Of a stretch of 64,000 nucleotides of DNA, positions 14,326 through 22,746 are shown one piece after another. The stretch lies in NCBI RefSeq assembly GCF_036226885.1, contig NZ_CP109027.1:1364001-1428000 (forward strand). The letters are read 5' to 3'. The notes under the pieces are model-generated. The model had not been told where the DNA came from. It made no database searches and saw only the letters and a program-made list of their open reading frames with translations. Both the position numbers and the translations under genes were made by a program. How positions within the stretch are numbered: position 1 is the first letter of the stretch; each line of letters opens with the position of its first letter. Origin of the DNA: Streptomyces sp. NBC_00663. GTDB taxonomy: Bacteria > Actinomycetota > Actinomycetes > Streptomycetales > Streptomycetaceae.

Positions 14326-15758
14326 CCGGCGCCGGGCCACCCGGCCCCCCTACCGACGGCACCGCCGACCTGGGGCGCCGCAGCATGATCGGGAACCTCG
14401 CGGCGCAGGCCACCGCCGTCGGCGTGGTCTTCGTCGCGAGTCTGCTGGTCGCGCGCCTGGCGGGCCCCGTGGTACTCGGCGAGTACGCGCTGCTGCGGAT
14501 GCTGCCCTGGCTGACCGGTGTCGTGGTCAGCGGTGGACTGCCGGTCGCCAGTGCCTACTTCCTCGCGGGCGAGCGGCGGCACGATCGCGCGCTGCGGCCC
14601 ACGCTGGCGCTGCTGGCCGGCGCCGGAGCTGTCGTCGGCGCGCTGCTCTGGGTGGCCTTTGTGCCCCTGCTGGACGCCCTGTTCCCCACCGTGCCGCGCG
14701 CGCAGCTCGTGCTGGTGGCGGTGACCGTGGTCACCCAGCTGCTCACGGTGTGGGGCAAGGCCTGCTGCCAGGGCCGGGCCGACATGCACGGCGCCGGCCT
14801 TGTCATCGTCGTCGAGGAGCTGCTCTTCCTGCCCGCCTACGCGCTCTCCCTGGCAACGGGGTTGAGTGGTTCCGACGCGGTGATCGGCGGCTTGCTCGGC
14901 GGTGGGATCGCCGCCACCGCGGTCTCGCTCGGCCGGCTGGCACGCACCGGGTTCGTACGAGAATGGGGGCGGCCGTCGGCCGCGCTCGGCGGCGAGGTGC
15001 TGCGCTACGGGGTGCGTGGCCAGCTCGGCAACCTGTTGATGCTGGTCAATCTGCGGTTGGACTTCATTCTCGTGGGCACGCTGTCGGGCCCCGCCGTGCT
15101 CGGTGTGTACGCCGTCGCCTCGAAGTTCGCCGAGGTGATGCGGCTGCCCGCCGTGGCCATGCAGTACGTGCTGTATCCGCGGTTCGCCCGCTGCGGTCTT
15201 CGCGTCGCGAGTGAGGAGCTGCGCCGGCTGCTGCCTCGGGCCCTGGTTCTGACGGCGGCGCTGGCACCCCCGATGGCCGGCGCGTCGGTGTTCGTACTGC
15301 CGCTGCTGTACGGCACGGACTTCACGGACGCGGTCGTCCCGGCCTGCATCCTGCTGGGCGGGCTGGCCGCCGAGGGCGCGACGGCCGTGTCCAGCGCCTA
15401 TCTGTTCGGCGTCGGCCGCCCCGGAATCACCTCTTGGGGAATGGGCTGCGGCGTCGCCATGACCGTGGCCCTGGACGTGCTGCTGATCCCAGCGTTCGGA
15501 GCAGTCGGAGCGGCCTTGGCGTCCGGCTCCGCATATCTGGTCACCGCCGCGGTGCTGGTGACCCTGGCGCGTGTCGTGGCCGCACGCGGCACGCGACTCG
15601 GAAGGAACCGTCATGTGCAGCGCACCCGTTCGCTCCGCCACCCCGTCCCGGCCCGGCCGCGTGGTCCTGGTCGGCGCCGTGCACGAGGCACAGGCGGCCC
15701 TGGCCGCCCTGCTCGACTGTCCGACGGCCCGGCTCACCGCGGTGATCACGCCGCCTGA
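14322..15758 (+). CDS. Wzx-type lipid-linked oligosaccharide flippase (MOP family)
   Basis: A 478-residue polytopic protein with a MATE/MOP flippase pattern: SMIGNLAAQATAVGVVFVASLL as the first helix, conserved RYGVRGQLGNLLMLVNLRLD at mid-protein (in pieces), and ten or more further helices. It would move lipid-linked repeat units to the outer leaflet. The helices end at about residue 425 (near base 15600). After that the frame runs on for some 50 arginine/proline-rich residues through the start of the formyltransferase gene, a 146-base overlap, where every other junction in the operon overlaps by about 4 bases. The tail does not look like a natural membrane-protein end, so a small frameshift near 15590-15610 is possible. 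The start overlaps the Wzy stop (ATGA). Confidence 0.87.
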   Translation: MTGAGPPGPPTDGTADLGRRSMIGNLAAQATAVGVVFVASLLVARLAGPVVLGEYALLRMLPWLTGVVVSGGLPVASAYFLAGERRHDRALRPTLALLAGAGAVVGALLWVAFVPLLDALFPTVPRAQLVLVAVTVVTQLLTVWGKACCQGRADMHGAGLVIVVEELLFLPAYALSLATGLSGSDAVIGGLLGGGIAATAVSLGRLARTGFVREWGRPSAALGGEVLRYGVRGQLGNLLMLVNLRLDFILVGTLSGPAVLGVYAVASKFAEVMRLPAVAMQYVLYPRFARCGLRVASEELRRLLPRALVLTAALAPPMAGASVFVLPLLYGTDFTDAVVPACILLGGLAAEGATAVSSAYLFGVGRPGITSWGMGCGVAMTVALDVLLIPAFGAVGAALASGSAYLVTAAVLVTLARVVAARGTRLGRNRHVQRTRSLRHPVPARPRGPGRRRARGTGGPGRPARLSDGPAHRGDHAA

Positions 15759-16653
15759 CGCGGACAGGCGGGGGTTGTCGGGCGCCACCGACCTGACCCG
15801 CTCCGCACGTTCCGCCGGGGTTCCGGTGTTCTACGAGAGCGACCTCAACGTGCCCGGGGCGGCTGCGCTGATCCGTACCCTGGCCCCGGACCTCATGGTG
15901 GTCGTCGGCTGGACCCGGCTGCTCGGCCCCGGCGTGCTGTCCGTGCCCCGCCAAGGCTGCGTCGGCTTCCACGCCTCGTTGTTGCCCCGTCACCGCGGCC
16001 GCGCACCGGTCAACTGGGCGATCCTGCGCGGCGAGCGGGTCACCGGCAACACCATGCTGTTGCTCGACCCGGGCGCGGACACCGGCGACATCGTCGACCA
16101 GGTCCGCATCCCCATCGGGCCGGACGACACCTGCGGCACGGTGTACGAACGCGTGGCCCGGGCCGGTGCCGACATGCTGCGCAGCAACCTGCCGGCCCTG
16201 CTCACCGGCACCGCCCCGCGTCACCCGCAGAACCCCGCCGAAGGAGATGTGCTGCCCCGCCGCACGCCCGGCATGGGCGTGATCGACTGGGATCGCCCGG
16301 CGTCCGCGGTGCATGACTGGGTGCGCGCGCTGACCACTCCGTATCCTGGCGCGTTCGGTGTGCTGGGGGGTGAACGGGTGATGGTCTGGCGCACCCGCCC
16401 GCCGAACGGCGACGAGCCCGGTGGGCCGCCCGGCTCCGTGCTGGCTGTCGGGCCCGAGGGCGTTCGAGTGGCGACGCATGCGGAAAGCGTCCTGATCACG
16501 GCCATGAGCGGCCCGGACGAGTCTCCGCAGCCCGCGGCGCACTGGGCCCGCCGGGCCGGGGTGCGGCCGGGCGCGCAGTTCGCGGCGGTCCCGCCCGCGG
16601 TGGCCCGCTGGGTGCTGGGCGAGGGTCCACGGCCCGAAGGAGTGGCGCGATGA
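15613..16653 (+). CDS. Formyltransferase family protein (sugar N-formyltransferase candidate)
   Basis: A 346-residue protein of the Fmt/ArnA formyltransferase superfamily, which transfers a formyl group from N10-formyltetrahydrofolate to an amino group. The catalytic centre is clear: HASLLPRHRGRAPVNWAILRG near residues 118-138 with the N/H/D triad pattern, and DTGDIV near 158. Housekeeping methionyl-tRNA formyltransferase has similar motifs, but the neighbours (a PIG-L deacetylase, a phosphoglycosyl transferase, and the amino-sugar fusion gene on the other strand) indicate a nucleotide-linked amino sugar as substrate. The ATG was chosen for its AAGGA ribosome site; an earlier in-frame start 14 codons upstream lacks one. 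The stop overlaps the PIG-L start by ATGA. Confidence 0.82.
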   Translation: MCSAPVRSATPSRPGRVVLVGAVHEAQAALAALLDCPTARLTAVITPPDADRRGLSGATDLTRSARSAGVPVFYESDLNVPGAAALIRTLAPDLMVVVGWTRLLGPGVLSVPRQGCVGFHASLLPRHRGRAPVNWAILRGERVTGNTMLLLDPGADTGDIVDQVRIPIGPDDTCGTVYERVARAGADMLRSNLPALLTGTAPRHPQNPAEGDVLPRRTPGMGVIDWDRPASAVHDWVRALTTPYPGAFGVLGGERVMVWRTRPPNGDEPGGPPGSVLAVGPEGVRVATHAESVLITAMSGPDESPQPAAHWARRAGVRPGAQFAAVPPAVARWVLGEGPRPEGVAR

Positions 16654-17312
16654 GTACCGTTCTCGTTCTGGCGGCGCATCCCGACGACGAGCTGCTCGGC
16701 GTGGGCGGCACCCTGGCCCGGCACGTCCACGGTGGCGACGCGGTGCATGCCGTCGTGCTCGCCGAGGGGGCGTCGAGCCGATACCGGTCGGGACTGGCTG
16801 AGGACCTCGCCAAGTCGGCGCAACGCGCCGCCGAGGTGCTGCGACTGTCCTCACTGGCGCTGTGGGACCTGCCCGACCAGCGCCTGGACACCCTTCCGCT
16901 GATCGACGTGGTTCAGCGGGTGGAGGCCGTGGTGGACGAGTTGCGCCCCGACCTGGTCTACACCCACTTCCCCGGTGACGTGAACGCCGACCACGAAGTG
17001 GTGGCCCGCGCCGCCTGGACCGCCTGCCGACCCTATGTCCTGCCGCGACTGCGCCGGTTCGCGGTGTTCGAGACGCCGTCGTCGACGGAGTGGGGGTGGT
17101 CGGCCGGCTCTCCCTTCACACCGTCCCTCTATGTCGACGTCACCGGCACACTCGACGCCAAGCTGGAGGCGATGGCCTGCTACGAGACGGAACTGCGCCT
17201 GCCTCCGCACCCTCGGTCGCTCGGCGCCCTGCGCGAGCGGGCCGCCTACTGGGGCAGCCGGGTCGGGCGGCAGTCGGTGGAGCCGTTCCAGGTGCTGCGG
17301 GAGGTGTGCTGA
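16650..17312 (+). CDS. PIG-L/LmbE family deacetylase
   Basis: A 220-residue zinc-dependent deacetylase of the LmbE/PIG-L family. The signature AHPDDELLG at residues 9-17 supplies the metal-binding HxxDE, the third ligand is the histidine in DVNADHEVV near 112, and YTHFPGDVN provides the neighbouring strand. The length matches the family. These enzymes remove N-acetyl groups from amino sugars such as GlcNAc-inositol, teicoplanin pseudoaglycone or lipid-linked GlcNAc. Its ATGA coupling to the formyltransferase suggests exchange of an acetyl for a formyl group, or deacetylation of another residue of the repeat unit. It has no signal peptide, so it acts in the cytoplasm. Two bases separate it from the next gene. 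Confidence 0.88.
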   Translation: MSTVLVLAAHPDDELLGVGGTLARHVHGGDAVHAVVLAEGASSRYRSGLAEDLAKSAQRAAEVLRLSSLALWDLPDQRLDTLPLIDVVQRVEAVVDELRPDLVYTHFPGDVNADHEVVARAAWTACRPYVLPRLRRFAVFETPSSTEWGWSAGSPFTPSLYVDVTGTLDAKLEAMACYETELRLPPHPRSLGALRERAAYWGSRVGRQSVEPFQVLREVC

Positions 17313-17314
17313 CC

Positions 17315-18001
17315 ATGGCGGCCCTGCGGCAGGACAGCGGACTGCGTCGCTCGGCGGACATCGCCGTCGCGCTGGTGCTTCTCACCGTGTTGTTGGTGCC
17401 CTTGGTACTGCTCGCCGTCCTGGTGCGGTGCACCAGCCGGGGTCCGGCCGTGTACCGGCAGTGGCGGGCGGGCCGTGGCATGCGGCCGTTCTCCATCCTC
17501 AAGTTCCGTTCGATGACGGTCGGCTCCGACCGGGCAGGGCCCGCGGTCAGCGGGTCCGGCGACCCCCGGGTCACGCGGGTCGGCCGCTGGCTGCGGCACA
17601 CCCGGCTCGACGAACTCCCGCAACTGGTCAACCTTCTGCGGGGCGACATGACCCTCGTCGGGCCGCGCCCCGAAGTCGAACGCTTCCTTCCGTACTACAC
17701 ACGGCGCGAACTGCGGCTGCTGGACGTGCGGCCCGGAATCATCGGTCCCGGCGCGCTGTACGTGGTCGACCGGGGCAGCGAGCTGGCTGATCCGGACCGC
17801 GCCGAGGAGCGGTATGTGGAACTGCAGTTGCACCCGAAGCTGGCGCTGGATCTGGACTACCTCCACGACCGGCGGCTCGCCGTCGACGTGCGGCTGGTGG
17901 CGTCCGCGGTGTCCGTCAGCTGGCTTCACCCGTCTCGACCGCCTGCCACCGCTGCCGCAGTTCGTCCTCGTCCAGGATCAGGGCGTACTGACCCCGGATG
18001 A
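17315..18001 (+). CDS. PglC-like phosphoglycosyl transferase
   Basis: A 228-residue monotopic phosphoglycosyl transferase that starts the glycan by moving a phospho-sugar from its UDP donor to undecaprenyl phosphate. It has one N-terminal hydrophobic re-entrant segment (about residues 17-38), the motif GPAVYRQWRAGR, FSILKFRSM near 65, and the catalytic Asp-Glu pair in TRLDELPQLVNLLRGDMTLV near 97-116, followed by GPRPEVERF. It lacks the large N-terminal membrane domain of WbaP-type enzymes and is the size of PglC, whose donor is a bacillosamine-type sugar. That fits the 4-amino-sugar fusion gene nearby. The last 86 bases overlap the oppositely transcribed LCP gene, and the terminal 30 residues look unconserved. 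Confidence 0.88.
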   Translation: MAALRQDSGLRRSADIAVALVLLTVLLVPLVLLAVLVRCTSRGPAVYRQWRAGRGMRPFSILKFRSMTVGSDRAGPAVSGSGDPRVTRVGRWLRHTRLDELPQLVNLLRGDMTLVGPRPEVERFLPYYTRRELRLLDVRPGIIGPGALYVVDRGSELADPDRAEERYVELQLHPKLALDLDYLHDRRLAVDVRLVASAVSVSWLHPSRPPATAAAVRPRPGSGRTDPG

Positions 18002-18953
18002 TCCGCGAGCGGACGATCGGGGCCGTGCTGAAGGAGGCGTCCGAGGCGTCCTGATGCCGTAGGCCCAGGACCAGGTCACGCAGGTCGCTGTTGGACATGT
18101 GGTCGTCGACGCTCACGGTGCGCGTCACGGCGTCGAGCATCCGCGCGGTGCCCAGCGGATCGGTGAGGCTGACCTCGGCGCGGATCTCGGTGACCAGACT
18201 GCGCAGAAACTGCTGTTGGTGCTTGATGCGGTCCAGCTCACCGCCGGGCACACCGTGGCGCTGCCGGACGTAGGCCAGCGCCTCCTCGCCGTCCATGACG
18301 TGAGTGCCGGCGCTGAAGTGCTGCTCCAGCACCGGATCGTAGGAGTCCTGGGGGACGGTGATGGGGACGCCTCCGACGGCGTCGGTGAGGGCCTTGAAAC
18401 CGTGCCAGTCGATGACGCCGAAGTGATCGACCCGGGTCCCGGTGAGCCGTTCCACCGTCTCGATCATGAGAGGCGGACCACCCCACGAGAACGCGGCGTT
18501 GATCTTCGCGGTCCCGTGGCCCGGGATGCCCACCCAGCTGTCCCTCGGGATGGACATGACGTCGGCACGGTGGTCGCCGACACTCAGGTGCACGAGCATC
18601 AGGGTGTCACTGCGCTGTGCGCCGTACCTCCACAGACGGGTCGTGGCGTCACTGCCGGTGGTGGGCTTGCTGGAACGGCTGTCGACGCCGGCCAGCAGAA
18701 AGGTCGTGCCGCCGTCATGGGCAGCGGGTCTGGGCGGCCGCGGTCCGGTGGGGAACGCGTCGGGGATGCGGGTGACCTGGTCGCCGTAGTGGCTGGTACC
18801 CCACCAGACGGCGCCCGCGCCGAGGGCGACGAGGGCGAGGACGGCCGCCAGGCCGGACAGCAGCAGGGCGCGCAGGACGTGGCGGCGTCGACGAAGGCGG
18901 TGTCTGGGCTGCCACGTCGGCCATGCGGGCCGCCTCGGTGCACGCGCGCCCAT
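17916..18953 (-). CDS. LytR-CpsA-Psr (LCP) family glycopolymer ligase
   Basis: A 345-residue membrane protein with a basic N-terminus and one transmembrane helix near residues 28-50, leaving the catalytic domain outside. LCP marks are visible: FLLAGVDSR near 85, RSDTLMLVHL near 115, the phosphate-binding arginine in SIPRDSWV near 134, INAAFSWGG near 150, and ALAYVRQRHG near 225. LCP enzymes transfer lipid-linked glycans to peptidoglycan or other wall acceptors. Its start overlaps the stop of the amino-sugar fusion gene (ATGA), so both are made from operator module D. This makes wall attachment the probable end point of the pathway. Its 3' end overlaps the phosphoglycosyl transferase gene by 86 bp in convergent orientation. 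Confidence 0.9.
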   Translation of the reverse strand: MGARAPRRPAWPTWQPRHRLRRRRHVLRALLLSGLAAVLALVALGAGAVWWGTSHYGDQVTRIPDAFPTGPRPPRPAAHDGGTTFLLAGVDSRSSKPTTGSDATTRLWRYGAQRSDTLMLVHLSVGDHRADVMSIPRDSWVGIPGHGTAKINAAFSWGGPPLMIETVERLTGTRVDHFGVIDWHGFKALTDAVGGVPITVPQDSYDPVLEQHFSAGTHVMDGEEALAYVRQRHGVPGGELDRIKHQQQFLRSLVTEIRAEVSLTDPLGTARMLDAVTRTVSVDDHMSNSDLRDLVLGLRHQDASDASFSTAPIVRSRIIRGQYALILDEDELRQRWQAVETGEAS

Positions 18954-21691
18954 CAGAAGTCGTCCGGGTAGGGGTCCGCCAGGGCCGCGTGCGCCAGCTG
19001 GGCGGGTTCGTCCGCGGGGAACCCCTGGAGGAGTCCGGCGAGGACGCGGCGCACCTCGGCGGCGTCGTTGCGCTCGGCCGCGGCATAGAGGTCGGGGAGC
19101 CGCTCGGGCAAGGGGCTTTCACCGGCTGTGGGCAGCGCGGCGAGGATCCGCGGATGGGCCGTGCGTGCGTGCTGTTCGTCTGTCGAGAAGAGGGTCTCGT
19201 TGAGCTTTTCGCCGGGCCTGAGACCGGTGAAACGGATGTCGACGTCCGGAACGTGGACGGAGCGGGCGAACTTGCGGACGAGGTCGACGATCCGCACCGG
19301 GCTGCTCATGTCAAGGACGAACACCTCCCCGCCCTCGGCCATCCGAGCCGCCTCCAGGACCAGGCCGACGGCCTCTTCGACGGTCATGAAGAACCGGGTC
19401 ACATCGGGGTGGGTGACGGTCACCGGGGACCCGGCGCCGATCTGCTGAGCGAGGACCGACAGCAGCGAGCCACGGCTGCCGAGGACGTTGCCGAAGCGGA
19501 CGGCGGTGAAGACGCTCCCCGGCGGAGCGGCGTCCTGGGCACGCCGGACCAGGAGTTCGGCCAGGCGCTTGGTGGCGCCGAGGACCGACACCGGGTCTGC
19601 GGCCTTGTCCGTGGAGATCAGCACGAAGCGCTCCGTCCCGGCGGCAGCCGCGGCGCGTAGCAGGTTCTCGGTGCCGCGCACATTGGACTTCACGCCCTCG
19701 CACGGATGCAGTTCCAGCAGGGGCAGGTGCTTGTGGGCGGCGGCATGGAAGACCACTTCTGGGCGGAACTCGCGGAACACCTGGTCGACGCGGGGCCGAT
19801 CGCGGATGTCCGAGATGACGATGTCGTCGCTGCGCAGGGCGTCGCCGTAGAGCTCGAGTTGGAGGCGGTGCAGATTGGACTCGTCGTGGTCGAGCAGGAA
19901 GAGCCGACTGGGGCCGAAGGCACGCACCTGGTGGCAGAGTTCGCTGCCGATGGAGCCCCCGGCGCCGGTGACGAGCACGCGGCGCCCGGCTACGACGGCC
20001 CGCGCGTCGGGGCTGACCACATGTATCTCGGCGCGGCCGATCAACTCGCTCACATCCAGTTCCCGCATGTCGCTGCCGACCACGTCACGACGGAGCGCGG
20101 CAATGAACGACGGCAGGTAGCGCACACTCGCCCCGGCGGCCTCGGCGGCGTGTGCCACCCGGCGGAAGCGGTCCGCGGCGAGTCCGGGGATGGCCACGAC
20201 GACCGCTTCGATCCCCTGGTCGAGGACCGTGGTGCGGGTGGCGTCCAGCTCGCCCAGTACAGGTAGCTCGGCCGCGGCGCCGCCGAGCCGTTTGACGGGG
20301 TCGTCGTCGAGGAAGCCGACGGGTTCCAGCCCGAACTCCGGGGCTCGCCCCAGGTCCCGGGCCAGCGCCCGCCCGGCCTCCCCCGCACCGATCACCAAGG
20401 TACGCAGGGCGGCCGGTCGCGGAGCCCTGGTCCGTCGGTCGTCGCCGAGCCCGGCCAGCTCGGAGCAGACGCGATCCACGGCCCGTTCCCCGAGGTCGGG
20501 ATGCAGGGGAAGCGAGAGCAGCTGCGGGAAGAGTTCGTCGGCGCCGGGGAGCCCGCCGTGCGGCACGAGTGCCGTGGCGTGGAAGTACGACAGGTGATGC
20601 AGCGGGACAAAGTGCACGGATGTTCCGATACCGCCGTCCGAGAGCCGCACGGCGAGTTCGTCACGGGTCATGCCGTACTCCTCCAGCACGCGCACCACGT
20701 AGAGGTGCCGGGCGTGCCGCCCCGGGCCAGCGGTCCGCAGTGGCTCGATGCCGGGTACGGCCCGCAGCGCGGCGTCGTACCGGTCGGCCGCCTCGTGGCG
20801 GCGCTCCTGCCAGGCCTCGAGGTGATGCAGCTGGGCGCGCCCGATGGCGGCCTGGACGTCGGTCATGTTGGCCTTGAGGCCGGCTTCCTCCACGGTGTAC
20901 TGCCAGCTGCCACCCGGCAGATGGCGCCGCCACGCGTCGGTGGACATGCCGTGCAGCCGAGCCCGCCGGATCCACTCGGCCAGGGCGGGATCGTCGGTGG
21001 TGACCATGCCGCCCTCGCCGATGGGCAGGTTCTTGGTGGCGTAGAAGCTGAAGCAGGCAGCCCGCGACAGCGAGCCGACCGGGCGGTCACCCACCGTGGC
21101 TCCCAGAGCGTGCGCGGCGTCCTCGATCACGTGGGTCAGGGGCAGCCGTGCGGCCTCGGCGAGCTCGGCGACGGGTGCGGGGGCCCCCGCGTAGTGCAGG
21201 ACCATCATCGCGTGCGGGCACCCGCAAGCCCGGGCCGCGCGGGCGACGGTGGCCGGCGTCGGCATGGCGGTACGTGGATCGACGTCGACGAGCACGGGAC
21301 GCAGCCCGGCGTGCATCACCGCCTGGGCCGCGCCGCAGAAGGTGATCGCGGGCACCAGGACGCCGGCACCGGGTGGCAGCCGCAGCGCGCGCAACGTCAG
21401 TTCCAGCGCCGCGGTGCACGAGCTCACCGCGACGGCGTGGGCGGCGCCGACATAGTCGGCGAACTCGCGCTCGAACAGCTCAGTCTCCGGCCCCATCGTC
21501 ACCCAGCCGGACGCCAGGACCCGCTGGGCGGCCCGACGCGCCTCGAGGGTGATCCGGGGTGCGGCGAAGGGTACAGCGCGCTGTTCCTCCGGCTGGTGTG
21601 CCGGACCAACACCGGCCTGGGCCACGCCGTTGAGAGATGGCTGAGCGTATTCGGCCCGCTCCTGCCGATGCCGCAACCGGTGGACTGTCAT
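18953..21691 (-). CDS. Aminotransferase / nucleotide-sugar 4,6-dehydratase fusion
   Basis: A 912-residue two-enzyme protein. Residues about 35-415 form a DegT/DnrJ/EryC1-type PLP aminotransferase, with IEDAAHALGA and the PLP lysine in FYATKNLPIGEGG. Residues about 425-560 form a CoA-binding-like Rossmann domain (VIGAGEAGRAL). Residues about 570-870 form a FlaA1/PglF/CapD-type dehydratase, with LVTGAGGSIGSEL, ISTDKAADPVSV, GATKR and RFGNVLGSRGS. In PglF, WbpM and CapD the part before these domains is a four-helix membrane domain; here it is replaced by the aminotransferase. The expected product from UDP-GlcNAc is a UDP-2-acetamido-4-amino-2,4,6-trideoxyhexose. Which C4 epimer forms is unknown. 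The gene is driven by operator module D and coupled to the LCP gene. A later start codon cannot be excluded, since the first 35 residues look unconserved. Confidence 0.9.
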   Translation of the reverse strand: MTVHRLRHRQERAEYAQPSLNGVAQAGVGPAHQPEEQRAVPFAAPRITLEARRAAQRVLASGWVTMGPETELFEREFADYVGAAHAVAVSSCTAALELTLRALRLPPGAGVLVPAITFCGAAQAVMHAGLRPVLVDVDPRTAMPTPATVARAARACGCPHAMMVLHYAGAPAPVAELAEAARLPLTHVIEDAAHALGATVGDRPVGSLSRAACFSFYATKNLPIGEGGMVTTDDPALAEWIRRARLHGMSTDAWRRHLPGGSWQYTVEEAGLKANMTDVQAAIGRAQLHHLEAWQERRHEAADRYDAALRAVPGIEPLRTAGPGRHARHLYVVRVLEEYGMTRDELAVRLSDGGIGTSVHFVPLHHLSYFHATALVPHGGLPGADELFPQLLSLPLHPDLGERAVDRVCSELAGLGDDRRTRAPRPAALRTLVIGAGEAGRALARDLGRAPEFGLEPVGFLDDDPVKRLGGAAAELPVLGELDATRTTVLDQGIEAVVVAIPGLAADRFRRVAHAAEAAGASVRYLPSFIAALRRDVVGSDMRELDVSELIGRAEIHVVSPDARAVVAGRRVLVTGAGGSIGSELCHQVRAFGPSRLFLLDHDESNLHRLQLELYGDALRSDDIVISDIRDRPRVDQVFREFRPEVVFHAAAHKHLPLLELHPCEGVKSNVRGTENLLRAAAAAGTERFVLISTDKAADPVSVLGATKRLAELLVRRAQDAAPPGSVFTAVRFGNVLGSRGSLLSVLAQQIGAGSPVTVTHPDVTRFFMTVEEAVGLVLEAARMAEGGEVFVLDMSSPVRIVDLVRKFARSVHVPDVDIRFTGLRPGEKLNETLFSTDEQHARTAHPRILAALPTAGESPLPERLPDLYAAAERNDAAEVRRVLAGLLQGFPADEPAQLAHAALADPYPDDF

Positions 21692-21746
21692 TTCTCGCTC
21701 CCCGGTTCTGACGCCTCGTGGGGATGACGGCGACCATTGCTGAAAT

Positions 21747-21801
21747 GTCGTATATTTACGCTGTATACGTACACCCTGCCCTCAGAGGGGCCTAGAGTCA
21801 A
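21747..21801 (-). promoter_or_regulatory. Promoter/operator module D (fusion gene / tetR intergenic)
   Basis: On the minus strand TTGACT (21801-21796) is followed after 20 nt by the 29-bp element (21775-21747), whose plus-strand core is TTTACGCTGTATACGTAC. It reads toward the amino-sugar fusion gene and lies 61 bp before the tetR start, so one bound regulator could control both genes. Confidence 0.7.
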
Positions 21802-21835
21802 CAGAGGGGACGCAATCGACAAGCCGAGGAGAGCC

Positions 21836-22570
21836 ATGGCCGGAAATCAGGCAAGGACCCGGAGGAATGCCGACGCCCTCACGCAGGCGCGCCGCGCCAG
21901 CGACCGCGGCCGTTACGGCCGCCTCAGCCGCGAGCGCGTCCTCGCCAGCGCCCTGGAGCTGGTCGACCGCGACGGCCTCTCCGCGCTGAGCATGCGCCGC
22001 CTCGGCGCGGAGCTCGGCGTCGAGGCGATGGCCCTCTACCGGTACGCGGCAGGCAAGGACGCCCTCCTCGACGGCCTGGTCGAGGCGCTCCACCTGGAGC
22101 TGGAGGAACGGCTGGCCGCCGACACCGCCGCCGTGGACGACTGGCGGGCCGAGCTGGGGCGGATCGCGCGGGCGACGTACGACGTCTGCCTCGCCCACCC
22201 GCAGGTCGTGCCCCTCCTCTCCACCCGCATGCTCGCCGTCCCCCTCGCCCGTCGACCGCTCGCGACCCTGCGGCACCACGAGCGCGTCATCGCCCTGCTG
22301 GAGGAGGCCGGGCTGGACGCGGACCGTTCCGCCACCGTGTTCCGCGCCTTCACCGCCTGGGTGCTGGGCTATGTCTCCGTCGAGCTCCAGGCCATGGTCG
22401 ACAACCCCGAGGAGCCCGACCCCGCCTTCCGGCTCGGCCTGCACCACATGCCGCCCCAAGAACTGCCCCGGCTGCGCGCGACCGCCCCCGCCCTCGCCGA
22501 ACCGGGGGGCCCGGAGGGGCTGGTGGCGGGGCTGGACGCACTGCTCGACCGTTTCACCGGAGACGCGTGA
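21836..22570 (+). CDS. TetR family regulator (TetR C-terminal domain type)
   Basis: A 244-residue transcription factor. The helix-turn-helix domain is LSRERVLASALELVDRDG, then LSMRRLGAELGVEAMALYRY (residues about 27-75), and the rest is a helical ligand-binding domain of the tetracycline-repressor type, ending with a leucine-rich dimer helix. The ATG is preceded by GAGGAGAG. An in-frame start 33 codons upstream lies inside the operator and is not used. The gene closes the polysaccharide locus and is divergent from the amino-sugar fusion gene. It is the only regulator gene in the locus, so it is the natural candidate to bind the four 29-bp elements. The ligand is unknown; a nucleotide sugar or lipid-linked intermediate is a guess. 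Confidence 0.9.
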   Translation: MAGNQARTRRNADALTQARRASDRGRYGRLSRERVLASALELVDRDGLSALSMRRLGAELGVEAMALYRYAAGKDALLDGLVEALHLELEERLAADTAAVDDWRAELGRIARATYDVCLAHPQVVPLLSTRMLAVPLARRPLATLRHHERVIALLEEAGLDADRSATVFRAFTAWVLGYVSVELQAMVDNPEEPDPAFRLGLHHMPPQELPRLRATAPALAEPGGPEGLVAGLDALLDRFTGDA

Positions 22571-22682
22571 ACGGAGACGTGAACTCCGGTCGTCCCAGGG
22601 GCAAGCCGGTTGCGTCGGCGGGTGTGAAAGGCGGGCCAGGAGCGCCGTACAACCGTTCGGCGCCCGCGGACGTCTGATCTTC

Positions 22683-22696
22683 GGGAACGCGTTCCC
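22683..22696. promoter_or_regulatory. 14-bp perfect palindrome before the LAXTG protein gene
   Basis: GGGAACGCGTTCCC is a perfect inverted repeat 50 bp before the start of the surface-protein gene and 113 bp after tetR. It could be an operator for a dimeric repressor. No second copy was noticed. Confidence 0.4.
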
Positions 22697-22746
22697 CGAG
22701 GTTCATCCGTCCGTCACTGTCCCCCCACCGCCCCGAAGGACCTTTC

